14,428 nt of DNA from Trueperaceae bacterium (GCA_024636105.1 JAGXHO010000094.1:1-14428), one strand, 5' to 3'. Shown: positions 1-7,857, counted from the first letter of the stretch. Notes: generated by a model from the sequence alone, not told the origin. Numbers and translations: made by a program.

Positions 1-1555
1 CACCGGCGGTCTCGTCAAGTCGCTCCTCCTGCTCTCCGCCGCCCTCGCGTTCGCCGGGGCGGTCGGCGCGTTCGGCCTCATGGCCCTGCGGACTCTCTTT
101 CCCGACCTCCCCACGTGGGCCGCTCTGCCCCTCGGGGGCGTCGGCCTCGTATTTGCCCTCGTGGTCATCTCCCGGCGCTTCGCCTGGATCATGCCCTGGT
201 ATTACGTCCTACCCGCGATCGTCTTCCTCCTCACGTTCACCTTCTTCCCCGTGATCCTCACGGTGTACTTGGCGTTCACGGACTACGCCGGCATCCGCAA
301 CGGACAGCTCAACGTCAGCACCCGGACCGAGGTCGTCGCGGTCGACGGTAGGCAGATCACCATCGCCGACGCGGCGAACCTCAACTGCCGCGACCTGCGC
401 AGCGGTTGCACCGGCGTCCGCGCCGAGGTCTTCAGCTTCGAGCTTCTCAGGGTCGATGCCGTCGGGTACGAGGACGGCGTCCTGATCTTGGCGGACGAGC
501 TCCCGCCGGGGCGCGAGGCCCGTGAGGTCGAGCTGTTCCTGCCCGACCTGGGCTTCGCGTTCTCGACCGAGATCGCCGACATCGACGGCGAGCGGGTCGT
601 GCTCACGCGCGCGCCACCGTTCCCGCCCCAGCTCGAGGGGGTTGCGTTCCAGATGGCGACGGACGTTTCGCGGACGATCGAACGCGACGACGGCGTGCTC
701 CTGCAGCTGAACGCTCCGCTGCCCGAGGGCTTCGAAGCGACCGCGATCGCTCGCTACAATGACTACGGGTTCGTCGGTTGGAAGAACTTCCGCACGATCC
801 TGGCGGCCGCGCAGCGCTCGCTCATTCCGGTGTTCGTCTGGAACCTGACCTTCGCGATCGCGACGATCGCGATCAACGTCGTCGCCGGGGTGTTCCTCGC
901 CGTACTGCTGAACAACCCGAACCTGAGGTTCCGCAACCTATACCGCACGCTGCTGATCGTCCCATGGGCGCTGCCCAACATCATCACGATTCAGGTGTGG
1001 CGCGGCTTCCTCAACGAGAACTTCGGGGCGATCAACCGGGTGCTCATGCTGTTCGACGTGACCCCCGAGCCCATCAACTGGCTCGGCACGGTCGGCGCCG
1101 CCAAAGCCGCCATCCTCATCGTCAACCTGTGGCTGGGCCTGCCGTTCATGATGACGGCGGTGCTCGGGGCGCTCTCCGCCATCCCGCGTGAGCTCTACGA
1201 GGCGGCCCGGATCGACGGCGCCACCCCCATGCAGAGCTTCTGGGGCGTGACCGCGCCGCTCCTGCGCACCGCGATGATCCCGATCACGCTGACCGGCTTC
1301 GCCTTCAACTTCAACAACTTCAACCTGATCTTCCTGCTAACGGACGGAGGGCCGCCGATCGCCGGCGGTACCGCGACCGCGCGCGGCACCGACATCCTCA
1401 TCAGCTGGGCCTACAACGAGGCGTTCCGCAGCCAGGGCGGGTTCGCCTACGGCCTCGGCTCGGCGATCTCGATCTTGATCTTCATGATCACCGTAGCCGT
1501 GAGCCTCGTGAACTTCCGCGTCACCGGCGCGCTCAAGGAGGTGCGGAACACATGA
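1..1555 (+). CDS. malF: Maltose-type ABC transporter permease MalF (5'-partial)
   Basis: Integral-membrane subunit of a sugar ABC importer that pairs with MalG, a binding protein and an ATPase not seen here. An ATG lies at 80, but the same frame is open to the window edge. It encodes a hydrophobic stretch ([20 protein letters not shown]) typical of an extra N-terminal membrane helix, so the true start is probably outside the window. Counting from the ATG at 80: helices near residues 15-32 and 42-66; a non-membrane insertion at about 70-228, in the place of the periplasmic P2 loop of E. coli MalF, with Cys103 and Cys110; then FVGWKNF near 232 and the core permease domain. The EAA loop ([12 protein letters not shown], near 372) contacts the ATPase. 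The FAFNFNNF and LLTDGGPP motifs further on match E. coli MalF closely, which favours a maltose or related glucoside transporter over a glycerol-phosphate (Ugp) one. The stop overlaps malG by four bases. Confidence 0.93.
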   Translation, partial: TGGLVKSLLLLSAALAFAGAVGAFGLMALRTLFPDLPTWAALPLGGVGLVFALVVISRRFAWIMPWYYVLPAIVFLLTFTFFPVILTVYLAFTDYAGIRNGQLNVSTRTEVVAVDGRQITIADAANLNCRDLRSGCTGVRAEVFSFELLRVDAVGYEDGVLILADELPPGREAREVELFLPDLGFAFSTEIADIDGERVVLTRAPPFPPQLEGVAFQMATDVSRTIERDDGVLLQLNAPLPEGFEATAIARYNDYGFVGWKNFRTILAAAQRSLIPVFVWNLTFAIATIAINVVAGVFLAVLLNNPNLRFRNLYRTLLIVPWALPNIITIQVWRGFLNENFGAINRVLMLFDVTPEPINWLGTVGAAKAAILIVNLWLGLPFMMTAVLGALSAIPRELYEAARIDGATPMQSFWGVTAPLLRTAMIPITLTGFAFNFNNFNLIFLLTDGGPPIAGGTATARGTDILISWAYNEAFRSQGGFAYGLGSAISILIFMITVAVSLVNFRVTGALKEVRNT

Positions 1556-2880
1556 ACCGCCCCGACCCCAGAGCTTGGTTCTGGGTGGCGGCGCTGCTCG
1601 TCGGCACGTTCGGCGGCGCGGCGGCGCTCTTCGCGAACCTGCCGGACGAGGTCGTGCGCAATCGCTTCATCGTCGTCCCCAACGGCTGGGCTTACGTGCT
1701 CGGCGCGTTCTTCCTCGTGATCTTCGGCATCGCCGCGGCGGCGTACGCCTACGGCCGGGCGACTCGGCCCGGCAGGGCCGGCGCCTACGCGCTCACGGCC
1801 GGCACGCATCTGTTCCTGTGGGGCGTCGTGCTCGCCACCTTCTACCCGGTCATCTACCTGCTGTCGGTCTCGTTCAACCGCAACGACACGCTCGCGGGCG
1901 CCCTCCCCCGGGAAGGCAACCTGTTCGTGCGCGCCGGCGTCTTCCCCAACCCGGTCGACGTGTCGACCATCCAGTACCAGAAGGTGCTCGAGCAGACGAA
2001 CATCTTGGGTTACCAATGGGGGCTCGTCGCGCTGCTGCTGTTCGCGATCCTCGCCATCGTCCTCGTGCGTGGTCTGGCGCGCTTCTGGCACGTGCCGGTG
2101 CACCGGGTGGACGTCTGGACCGGGTACCTCGGCTGGACGATCTTCCTGAGCGCGGCGATCCTCGTCGTGAGCATCACGCCCGATCAGTTCTACGGGATCA
2201 ACGCCGCGGGCGACCGGACGCCGGCCTCCTCCGAGAAGGCGATCGTCCTCTACATCCGCAACACCCTGCTCGTGTCCGGGACCACCGGCCTCTTCGCGGT
2301 GTTGATCGCGACCACGGCGGGGTACGCGTTCGCCCGCATGAAGTTCGAGGGGCGCTATGCGACGCTGATGTCGTTCGTGTTCGTGCAGATGTTCCCCGGC
2401 TTCATGGCGCTCGTCGCCATCTACTGGCTGATGGTGCGCCTCGACCTGCTCAACACCTTCACCGGGCTGATCCTGGCGTACTCGGGAGGCGCGATCGCCT
2501 TCTCCGCTTGGATCTTCAAGGGCTACCTCGAGTCCATCAGCCCCGCCCTCGAGGAGTCGGCCATGGTCGACGGCGCGTCCCGCTGGGGCGCCTTCTTCCG
2601 GATCATCTTGCCGGTGTCCGTCCCGATGCTGCTCTTCATCTTCCTGCTTCAGTTCATCGGCACGTACAGCGAGTTCATCCTCGCGAACACGCTGCTCCAG
2701 GGGCAGGAGAACTGGACGGTGGGCATGGGCCTGCGCAACTTCACCACCGGGCGCTTCGACACCCAGTGGGGGGCGCTGGCCGCCAGCGCGGTGCTCGGAT
2801 CGATCCCGATCCTGCTCATCTTCTACTCGTTCCAGGACGCGCTGACGAGTCAGACGACGGCGGGGGGTGTCAAAGGATGA
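1552..2880 (+). CDS. malG: Maltose-type ABC transporter permease MalG
   Basis: Second permease subunit of the importer, 442 aa, against about 296 aa in E. coli. The extra length is N-terminal: additional hydrophobic segments near residues 10-25, 40-65 and 80-105, then a soluble stretch (about 110-150) and further helices before the core domain. The core begins near residue 235 ([20 protein letters not shown]). It contains the EAA loop ([17 protein letters not shown], near 334) and ends in TAGGVKG, the same C-terminal tail as E. coli MalG. That tail in the E. coli transporter reaches towards the substrate channel. The start ATG sits in an ATGA overlap with malF, with AGGAGGTG just upstream, so the two subunits are translationally coupled. 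Long MalG forms of this kind are known in Thermus and Deinococcus relatives. The exact substrate is not fixed by sequence; see the finding on its coupling to glpK. Confidence 0.93.
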   Translation: MNRPDPRAWFWVAALLVGTFGGAAALFANLPDEVVRNRFIVVPNGWAYVLGAFFLVIFGIAAAAYAYGRATRPGRAGAYALTAGTHLFLWGVVLATFYPVIYLLSVSFNRNDTLAGALPREGNLFVRAGVFPNPVDVSTIQYQKVLEQTNILGYQWGLVALLLFAILAIVLVRGLARFWHVPVHRVDVWTGYLGWTIFLSAAILVVSITPDQFYGINAAGDRTPASSEKAIVLYIRNTLLVSGTTGLFAVLIATTAGYAFARMKFEGRYATLMSFVFVQMFPGFMALVAIYWLMVRLDLLNTFTGLILAYSGGAIAFSAWIFKGYLESISPALEESAMVDGASRWGAFFRIILPVSVPMLLFIFLLQFIGTYSEFILANTLLQGQENWTVGMGLRNFTTGRFDTQWGALAASAVLGSIPILLIFYSFQDALTSQTTAGGVKG

Positions 2881-4376
2881 GCGGTTCGGTCGTCCTTGCC
2901 CTGGATCAGGGCACCACCAGTTCGCGCGCGATCGTCTTCGACGGCGACGGCCGCCCGCTGGGGGTCGGCCAGAAGGAGTTCGCGCAGAGCTACCCTCAGC
3001 CGGGGTGGGTGGAGCACGATGCCAACGAGATCTGGTCGACGCAATCCGGCGTGCTCGGTGAGGCGCTCGCGGCGGCGAACGTCTCGACCCGCGACGTCGC
3101 GGCGATCGGGATCACCAACCAACGCGAGACGACCGTGGTGTGGGACCGCGCGACCCTGCGGCCGATTGCGCCCGCGATCGTCTGGCAGGACCGGCGCACC
3201 GCGGCGGCGGTCGACGCCGTGCGGGCGCGACCCGGCGCGGCCGAGCTCGTGCGCGAGCGCAGCGGGCTCGAGCTGGACGCGTACTTCAGCGCCAGCAAGC
3301 TGGCGTGGCTGCTCGAGCACGTCCCGGGAGCCCGTGCCCGTGCGGAGCGCGGCGAACTCGCCTTCGGCACCATCGACTCGTGGCTCGTCGCGCGCCTCAC
3401 GCGCGGCGAGGTCCACGTCACCGACGTCTCGAACGCCTCGCGGACGATGCTGTTCGACCTCCACCGGCTCGACTGGGACGACGACCTGCTCGAGCTGTGG
3501 GGCATCCCGCGCGCCCTCCTCCCCCGCATCGTCGGCTCGTCCGAGGTCGTGGGGGTCGTCGCCGACGGCCTCCCCTGCGCCGGCTCGCCGATCGCCGGCA
3601 TCGCCGGCGACCAACAGGCAGCGACGTTCGGGCAGGCCTGCTTCGCGACCGGCCAGGCGAAGGCCACCTACGGCACGGGGGCCTTCCTCGTGCTCAACGC
3701 CGGCACCGAGCCGGTGCCGTCGCACCATCGGCTGCTGTCGACCGTGGCCTGGAAGCTGCCGACCGAGGTGCGCTACGCCCTCGAAGGGAGCATCTTCGTC
3801 GCGGGCGCGGTCGTGCAGTGGTTGCGCGACGGCCTCCGGGTGATCGACCGCTCCGAGGACGTCGAGGCATTGGCCACCAGCGTCCCCGACACGGGCGGCG
3901 TCGTCCTCGTGCCGGCGTTCGCTGGCCTCGGCGCCCCCCAGTGGGATCCGTACGCGCGCGGCACCATCGTAGGAATCACCCGCGGCACCACCGCGGCGCA
4001 CCTCGCGCGCGCGGCCCTCGAGGCGATTGCGTTCTCGGTGGCGGACGTGCTCGACGCGATGGCGTCCGACGCTCCGGTCCCCATCCAGGACGTTCGCGTC
4101 GACGGCGGCGCCGCCCGCAACGACCTGCTCATGGGGTTCCAAGCCGACGTGCTCGGGCTTCCCGTCGTGCGGCCGGCGGTCACCGAGACCACCGCGCTCG
4201 GGGCCGCGTACCTGGCCGGGCTCGCCACCGGCATATGGCCGGACCAGGACGCCGTCGCTGCTACCTGGCGCCAGGACCGAACCTTCGAACCGACCTCGCC
4301 GCGCCCGGAGATCGACGATCTCCGCGCGCGCTGGCGCGACGCCGTCGAGCGCTCGCGCGGATGGGCCAAGCCATGA
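2877..4376 (+). CDS. glpK: Glycerol kinase
   Basis: Cytoplasmic FGGY-family kinase that phosphorylates glycerol to sn-glycerol-3-phosphate with ATP; 499 aa, as in E. coli (502). The N-terminal phosphate-binding motif [16 protein letters not shown] is at about residues 7-22, and [10 protein letters not shown] supplies the Arg-Glu pair that binds glycerol. [13 protein letters not shown] places the catalytic Asp at 245, the same number as in E. coli. [19 protein letters not shown] and [11 protein letters not shown] form the C-terminal domain. The loop before GDQQ lacks the His that PTS HPr phosphorylates in Firmicutes enzymes (YHFYG there, ADGLPC here), so control by PTS phosphorylation is unlikely. 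The ATG at 2877 overlaps the malG stop (ATGA) and has AAAGGA directly in front. Its own stop overlaps glpD by four bases. The product is the substrate of GlpD next door. Confidence 0.97.
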   Translation: MSGSVVLALDQGTTSSRAIVFDGDGRPLGVGQKEFAQSYPQPGWVEHDANEIWSTQSGVLGEALAAANVSTRDVAAIGITNQRETTVVWDRATLRPIAPAIVWQDRRTAAAVDAVRARPGAAELVRERSGLELDAYFSASKLAWLLEHVPGARARAERGELAFGTIDSWLVARLTRGEVHVTDVSNASRTMLFDLHRLDWDDDLLELWGIPRALLPRIVGSSEVVGVVADGLPCAGSPIAGIAGDQQAATFGQACFATGQAKATYGTGAFLVLNAGTEPVPSHHRLLSTVAWKLPTEVRYALEGSIFVAGAVVQWLRDGLRVIDRSEDVEALATSVPDTGGVVLVPAFAGLGAPQWDPYARGTIVGITRGTTAAHLARAALEAIAFSVADVLDAMASDAPVPIQDVRVDGGAARNDLLMGFQADVLGLPVVRPAVTETTALGAAYLAGLATGIWPDQDAVAATWRQDRTFEPTSPRPEIDDLRARWRDAVERSRGWAKP

Positions 4377-5980
4377 TCGCGACCACACGGAACGAGCAGT
4401 TCGACGCGCTCGCCGCCGGCGAGACCTTCGACGTGCTCGTGATCGGCGGCGGCGCCACCGGGGCCGGGGTGGCGCTCGACGCGGTGAGCCGCGGGCTCCG
4501 CGTAGCCCTCGTCGAGCGTGACGACCTCTCGTCGGCCACGAGCAGCCGCAGCACCAAGCTGATCCACGGAGGCGTCCGCTACCTCGAGAAGGCGGTCAAG
4601 CAGTTCGACCGGAGTCAGTTCCGGCTCGTGCGCGACGCCTTGCGCGAGCGCGCCGTGCTCATCCGCAACGCCCCACATCTCTGCCATCCGCTGCCGCTGG
4701 TGACGCCGCTCTACGAGTGGCTCCAGGTGCCGTACTTCATGGCCGGCCTCAAGCTCTACGACGCGCTGGCAGGGCGCTCGAACCTGGCACCGTCGCGCTT
4801 CGTGGACGCGCGCGAGGCCAAGGAACGCTTCCCGATGCTGCGCGAGGAAGGGCTTCGCGGCGGCGTCGTCTACTACGACGGTCAGTTCGACGATGCCCGC
4901 ATGAACGTGGCGATCGCCCTCACCGCCGCCGAACGCGGCGCGGTCGTCGCGACCCATACCGAGGTCACGGCGCTGCACCACTCGAACGGGCAGCTCCGCG
5001 GAGCGACCGTCGTCGATCGGCTCGGCGGGCGCACCGTCGAGGTGTCCGCGCGCGTGGTCGTGAACGCCGCGGGCCCGTTCGTCGACGGGGTCCGGCACCT
5101 CGACGACCCAGACGCCGAGCCGATGCTCAGCGCGAGTAGCGGCATCCACATCGTTCTGGACAAGAAGTTCTCGCCCCCCGGTACGGGGTTGCTCATCCCG
5201 CAGACCGAGGACGGGCGGGTGCTGTTCCTGCTTCCGTGGCTCGGCGCGACCCTCGTGGGTACGACCGACCGACCAGCCGAGGTCGAGGCGAACCCCCGCG
5301 CCGAAGAGGAGGACATCGAGTACGTCCTCCGCCACGTGAACCAGACCTTCGACGTCCCCGTAGAACGCAGCGACGTGCGCGCGGCTTGGTCGGGGCTGCG
5401 CCCGTTGGTGCGCGACCCCTCGGCCGTCGACACCGCTGGCGCCTCGCGCGACCACGTGGTCCACGTGGCGCCCTCGGGGCTCGTCACGGTGGCCGGCGGC
5501 AAGTGGACCACCTACCGCCGCATGGCGGAAGACGCGGTCGACGCCGCGGTCACGGCGGGCGGACTCCAGGCCGGGCCCTCGGCGACGGAGCACCTCAAGC
5601 TCGTCGGCGCCGACCGCTTCGACGCGACCGGGGCGGGCGCGCTCCAGGAGCGCGGATTCGAGGCCGACGTAGCGCGCCACCTCCATCTGGCGTACGGCGA
5701 CCGCGCCGGGATCGTCGCCGACCTGGCGGAGTCCGGGCTGGGCACCCGCCTCGTCGACGGTCATCCGTACGTGGAGGCCGAGGTCGTCCACGCGGCGCGC
5801 GCGGAGCTGGCCGCCACCACCACCGACGTCCTCGCCCGCCGAACGCGGTTAGGCGTCCTCGACACGACGGCCACGCGATCCGCCGCGCCGCGCGTATCGG
5901 CCCTGTTGGCGAAGGAGCTGGGATGGGACGAACGGCGGACCGAACGCGAGACCGCCGATGCGATCGCGTACCTGACGTAA
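4373..5980 (+). CDS. glpD: FAD-dependent glycerol-3-phosphate dehydrogenase
   Basis: Membrane-associated aerobic enzyme that oxidises glycerol-3-phosphate to dihydroxyacetone phosphate and passes electrons to quinone; 535 aa. The FAD-binding Rossmann motif [15 protein letters not shown] is at residues 23-37. It is followed by the family signature [13 protein letters not shown] near 61 and by [18 protein letters not shown] and [16 protein letters not shown], which close the DAO domain. The last about 130 residues are the helical C-terminal GlpD domain, which includes [17 protein letters not shown] chose the ATG at 4373 because it overlaps the glpK stop as ATGA, like the two junctions before it. 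An in-frame ATG at 4361 would add four residues (MGQA) and cannot be excluded. It is the last gene of the malF-malG-glpK-glpD run; tRNA-Leu follows 39 bases after the stop with no terminator hairpin between. Confidence 0.97.
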   Translation: MIATTRNEQFDALAAGETFDVLVIGGGATGAGVALDAVSRGLRVALVERDDLSSATSSRSTKLIHGGVRYLEKAVKQFDRSQFRLVRDALRERAVLIRNAPHLCHPLPLVTPLYEWLQVPYFMAGLKLYDALAGRSNLAPSRFVDAREAKERFPMLREEGLRGGVVYYDGQFDDARMNVAIALTAAERGAVVATHTEVTALHHSNGQLRGATVVDRLGGRTVEVSARVVVNAAGPFVDGVRHLDDPDAEPMLSASSGIHIVLDKKFSPPGTGLLIPQTEDGRVLFLLPWLGATLVGTTDRPAEVEANPRAEEEDIEYVLRHVNQTFDVPVERSDVRAAWSGLRPLVRDPSAVDTAGASRDHVVHVAPSGLVTVAGGKWTTYRRMAEDAVDAAVTAGGLQAGPSATEHLKLVGADRFDATGAGALQERGFEADVARHLHLAYGDRAGIVADLAESGLGTRLVDGHPYVEAEVVHAARAELAATTTDVLARRTRLGVLDTTATRSAAPRVSALLAKELGWDERRTERETADAIAYLT

Positions 5981-5989
5981 CCTTGACGC

Positions 5990-6031
5990 ACGAGCCGGGA
6001 TGGCGCGCCAACACAACGAGCCGGGATGGCG
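5990..6031 (+). repeat. 16-nt direct repeat containing the tRNA-Leu 5' end
   Basis: ACGAGCCGGGATGGCG occurs at 5990-6005 and again at 6016-6031. The second copy covers the four bases before the tRNA-Leu gene and its first twelve bases (GCCGGGATGGCG). The first copy is therefore a truncated tRNA 5' fragment, offset by 26 bases, in the space between glpD and the tRNA. Confidence 0.85.
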
Positions 6032-6105
6032 GAACGGTAGACGCACGAGACTTAAAATCTCTTGCCCGCGAGGGCGTGCGGGTTCGAATCCCGCTCCCGG
6101 CACCA
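6020..6105 (+). tRNA. tRNA-Leu (anticodon TAA)
   Basis: The acceptor stem GCCGGGA pairs with TCCCGGC. The D arm GCGGAACGGTAGACGC is typical of leucine tRNAs. The anticodon loop CTTAAAA reads TAA (codon UUA/UUG). The long class II variable arm GCCC-GCGA-GGGC is present, and the T arm GCGGG-TTCGAAT-CCCGC and CCA are encoded (86 bases with CCA). Position 27-43 of the anticodon stem is C-T and unpaired; the other four pairs are intact. A possible -10 (TAACCT, 5978-5983) sits on the glpD stop with no good -35, so transcription may also come from the glp operon. Confidence 0.97.
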
Positions 6106-6168
6106 ACGATCGGCCCGACGCGAGCGCACCGCGGCGGTCGCGTCAGAGCACCGTGAGGACGCGTACCG

Positions 6169-6174
6169 CATATT
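6169..6174 (+). promoter_or_regulatory. Possible -10 element, leaderless start of the zinc-ribbon gene
   Basis: CATATT ends six bases before the ATG at 6181, the same spacing as at mglB, gcvT and the gene at 14319. The first base departs from TANNNT. No Shine-Dalgarno sequence lies at usable distance (GAGGA at 6155-6159 is about 20 bases away). No convincing -35 is seen. Confidence 0.45.
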
Positions 6175-6180
6175 GGCTCC

Positions 6181-6426
6181 ATGAAGCACGATCTCAGCCC
6201 CCCGACCGCGAGCTCCGGCCTCTGCCCCGGCTGCGGCGCCCCGCGCGTCCATGTCCAGGCGGAGGTCTCCGCCGAGCTCGAGCTCGCGCGCGACCCGCGG
6301 ATGGACCTCCTGACCGTCGTCGCGGCGCATCTGCGCGACGACGGGTTCGACGAGGCCGCGCCCGCGTGGTGCACCGCGTGTGGGTGGCGAGGCATCGTCG
6401 CGGAGTTGCTCAGCGTGCCGGCCTGA
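6181..6426 (+). CDS. Small zinc-ribbon-like protein of unknown function
   Basis: 81-aa acidic soluble protein that I cannot assign to a named family. Two CxxC knuckles, Cys15-x2-Cys18 (CPGC) and Cys64-x2-Cys67 (CTAC), are each followed by Gly, the arrangement of a zinc ribbon. Between them lies a segment (about 22-60) rich in Glu/Asp that is predicted to be partly helical. There is no signal peptide or membrane segment. It is probably a real gene: it fills the gap between tRNA-Leu and the convergent sugE-like gene, the paired cysteines look selected rather than random, and a -10-like hexamer stands at the leaderless spacing. Its stop is 24 bases from the stop of the exporter gene on the other strand. 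The role could be nucleic-acid or metal binding; neither is shown by sequence. Confidence 0.7.
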   Translation: MKHDLSPPTASSGLCPGCGAPRVHVQAEVSAELELARDPRMDLLTVVAAHLRDDGFDEAAPAWCTACGWRGIVAELLSVPA

Positions 6427-6434
6427 GCCGATCG

Positions 6435-6449
6435 CGCCGGGCGCCGGCG
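6435..6449. terminator. Short GC hairpin between convergent genes
   Basis: CGCCGG-GCG-CCGGCG forms a 6-bp stem in the 24-base gap between the two convergent stops. It has no T tract on either side, so bidirectional termination is only a suggestion. Confidence 0.35.
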
Positions 6450-6450
6450 G

Positions 6451-6768
6451 TCATCCCTGGACGAGCCGCAGTCCGACGATCGACCCGATCAACACGAGCA
6501 GCAGCGCCACCTTCGCGAGGGAGGCCGTCTCTTGGCCGGTCGCCATCGCGAACGCGACCGTCAACGCCGCACCGATGCCGACCCAGACCGCGTACCCCGT
6601 ACCGGTGGGGATCGTGCGCAAGGCGTACGCGAGCCCGCCCATGCTCAAGGCCAGCGCGACGGCGAACACGATCGTCGGACCCGGGCGCGTGAAGCCCTCG
6701 GACCGGCCGAGCGCCGTGGCCCACACCGACTCGAAAGCGCCGGACACGATCAGTACGATCCAAGCCAC
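6451..6768 (-). CDS. sugE: SMR-family guanidinium exporter, Gdx (formerly SugE) type
   Basis: Small multidrug resistance family transporter, 105 aa, with four hydrophobic helices (about 2-20, 31-50, 58-76, 84-102). It acts as an antiparallel dimer in the inner membrane, exchanging substrate for protons. The proton/substrate carboxylate Glu13 is present. The residues that define the Gdx substrate site in characterised members are all in register: Gly10, Glu13, Trp16, Ser42, Tyr59 and Trp62 (YAVW). This favours guanidinium export over the broad drug range of EmrE. The start is GTG (6766-6768): AAGGAGG at 6776-6782 sits seven bases upstream, an excellent ribosome binding site, and MAWIV is the usual N-terminus. 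tRNA-Met lies upstream on the same strand with about 100 bases between. I found no recognisable guanidine riboswitch in that leader. Confidence 0.92.
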   Translation of the reverse strand: MAWIVLIVSGAFESVWATALGRSEGFTRPGPTIVFAVALALSMGGLAYALRTIPTGTGYAVWVGIGAALTVAFAMATGQETASLAKVALLLVLIGSIVGLRLVQG

Positions 6769-6775
6769 GTCGTTG

Positions 6776-6782
6776 CCTCCTT
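6776..6782 (-). promoter_or_regulatory. Strong Shine-Dalgarno fixing the GTG start of the exporter
   Basis: Read on the minus strand this is AAGGAGG, seven bases before the GTG. It stands out because other genes in the window lack a ribosome binding site. Confidence 0.8.
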
Positions 6783-6830
6783 CGGGACCGCTCGAGGCCC
6801 CGTGCGCACCGGCGCGCCCGCGACCGACGA

Positions 6831-6864
6831 CGTGCGCGGCCCCCGGGGGCGGGGACCGCGCACG
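6831..6864 (-). terminator. Strong hairpin downstream of tRNA-Met, upstream of sugE
   Basis: CGTGCGCGG and CCGCGCACG pair perfectly over 9 bp. The 16-base loop is itself G/C only apart from one A. The hairpin begins seven bases after the tRNA-Met 3' end. No T tract follows, so it may be a terminator, a processing barrier for the tRNA, or a structured leader of the exporter mRNA. Confidence 0.5.
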
Positions 6865-6871
6865 ACGACCT

Positions 6872-6948
6872 TGGTAGCGATGCGGGGACTTGAACCCCGG
6901 ACCTCACGATTATGAGTCGTGCGCTCTAACCAGCTGAGCTACATCGCC
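6872..6948 (-). tRNA. tRNA-Met (anticodon CAT), probably elongator
   Basis: On the minus strand the acceptor GGCGATG pairs with CATCGCT, leaving G1 opposite T72 (a wobble). The D arm is GCTCAGCTGGTTAGAGC, the anticodon loop CTCATAA lies in the stem CACGA/TCGTG, and the T arm CCGGG-TTCAAGT-CCCCG... reads in the expected frame. CCA is encoded (77 bases). Elongator Met is the best call. The minor Ile tRNA whose CAT is modified to lysidine shares the CTCATAA loop and is the alternative. The initiator is excluded because the three G-C pairs that close the initiator anticodon stem are absent. Confidence 0.93.
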
Positions 6949-6951
6949 CCG

Positions 6952-6973
6952 GCCTGCGGCGCCGGCCGCAGGC
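6952..6973 (-). other. Inverted repeat in the tRNA-Met 5' leader
   Basis: GCCTGCGG and CCGCAGGC form an 8-bp stem around a 6-base loop immediately before the mature tRNA 5' end. It lies between the predicted start of transcription and the RNase P cut. It could instead mark the end of nagB transcripts, although nagB stops about 80 bases away. Confidence 0.5.
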
Positions 6974-6978
6974 GTTCG

Positions 6979-7008
6979 AAGATACACCGGCGGCCGCGCC
7001 TCCGGCAA
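6979..7008 (-). promoter_or_regulatory. Predicted promoter of tRNA-Met
   Basis: On the minus strand TTGCCG (7003-7008) and TATCTT (6979-6984) are separated by 18 bases. A start near 6972 would give a leader of about 24 bases before the mature tRNA. Confidence 0.6.
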
Positions 7009-7053
7009 GAGCGTGTACCGGTTCAGGTCGTGCGTCCCGTCGGGGTCGGAGGC

Positions 7054-7857
7054 TCAGAGTCGTGGGTCTTCGCGGTACGCCGCCCACTCGGGCTCCTGGG
7101 CGTAGAGGAAGCGGTAGTACTCCGTCCCCTCGAGCTCGGCGGCGGCAGCTTCGTCCGCGATCACTTTGCAGTTCGGATGCAACTGGAGGGCCGTGGCGCT
7201 GATGCGCGCGGTGATCGGTCCCTCGGCCGCGAGCGCGAGCATCGCCGCCTTGGCCGCGCCCGTCGCGACCAAGAGCACTTCGCGCGCTTCGAGGATCGTG
7301 CCGACCCCCATCGTGAGCGCCCTCGGCGGGACCGCGGCGGGATCGCCACCGAACATCGCCGCGTTCTGGGCCCGGGTCGTCGGGGTCAGAGCCTTCTCGC
7401 GGGTGCGCGACATCAGCGCCGAGAGCGGCTCGTTGAACCCGATGTGGCCGGTCTCCCCGAGCCCCAGCAGCTGCAGGTCGATGCCTCCGGCCTCGGTGAT
7501 GGCGCGCTCGAAGGCGCGCGCCTCGGCGCCCAGGTCGCTGGCGACCCCGTTCGGCAGGCGCGTGCGCGCGAGCGGCAGGCCGATCGGTTCGAAGAAGCGC
7601 GACCGCATGAAGTGGTGGTAGGAGCGGGGGTCGTCGGGCTCGAGGCCGACGTACTCGTCGAGGTTGAACGTGCGCAAGCGCGCCAGGTCCGCGGTGCCGG
7701 CGCGATGCGCGGCCACCAGTTCGGCGTAGATCGACTCCATCGTCCGTCCGGTGGCGCAGCCGAGCACCAGCTCGGCCTTCGCACGGACGCGATCGAGCAC
7801 GATGCGGGCGACGAGGCGCGCCACGTGCGCCGGGGTCGGTCGGATCAGGATCTCCAC
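7054..7857 (-). CDS. nagB: Glucosamine-6-phosphate deaminase
   Basis: Cytoplasmic enzyme converting glucosamine-6-phosphate to fructose-6-phosphate and ammonia, the last step of amino-sugar catabolism; 267 aa against 266 in E. coli. Visible motifs are LGCATGRTM (phosphate loop, about 32-40), TFNLDEYVGL with Asp67, GLGETGHIGFNEP with His138 and Glu143, SRTREKALTPTTR near 150, and LTMGVGTILEA near the allosteric region. The residue before GH, Asp or Asn in the well-studied enzymes, is Thr136 here. The start is the GTG at 7857, where homology to MRLIPL... begins, with GGAG five bases upstream (7863-7866). The frame stays open for a further 120 codons upstream, but that sequence is antisense to mglB and shows no family match. 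It is divergent from mglB with 99 bases between, and no nagA or amino-sugar transporter is adjacent. A related sugar-phosphate isomerase activity is possible but less likely. Confidence 0.93.
   Translation of the reverse strand: MEILIRPTPAHVARLVARIVLDRVRAKAELVLGCATGRTMESIYAELVAAHRAGTADLARLRTFNLDEYVGLEPDDPRSYHHFMRSRFFEPIGLPLARTRLPNGVASDLGAEARAFERAITEAGGIDLQLLGLGETGHIGFNEPLSALMSRTREKALTPTTRAQNAAMFGGDPAAVPPRALTMGVGTILEAREVLLVATGAAKAAMLALAAEGPITARISATALQLHPNCKVIADEAAAAELEGTEYYRFLYAQEPEWAAYREDPRL

Noticed and set aside
2850..4388. 512-codon open frame on the minus strand opposite glpK
   Set aside because: It is the exact antisense of a well-conserved glpK; its Arg/Gly/Glu-rich translation has no domain, as usual for reverse frames of high-G+C genes.
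3773..5791. 672-codon open frame on the minus strand across glpK and glpD
   Set aside because: Antisense to two certain genes, with no recognisable motif or ribosome binding site; a G+C codon-bias artefact.
6769..6871. Guanidine riboswitch upstream of the Gdx-type exporter
   Set aside because: No ACGR-loop hairpin pair or other recognisable guanidine-riboswitch core; the two ACG occurrences are not in hairpin loops.
6872..6948. Minor tRNA-Ile (lysidine-modified CAT) instead of tRNA-Met
   Set aside because: The shared CTCATAA loop makes it possible, but the GAGCGCACGACTCATAATC arm looks like elongator Met; kept as an alternative in the feature entry.
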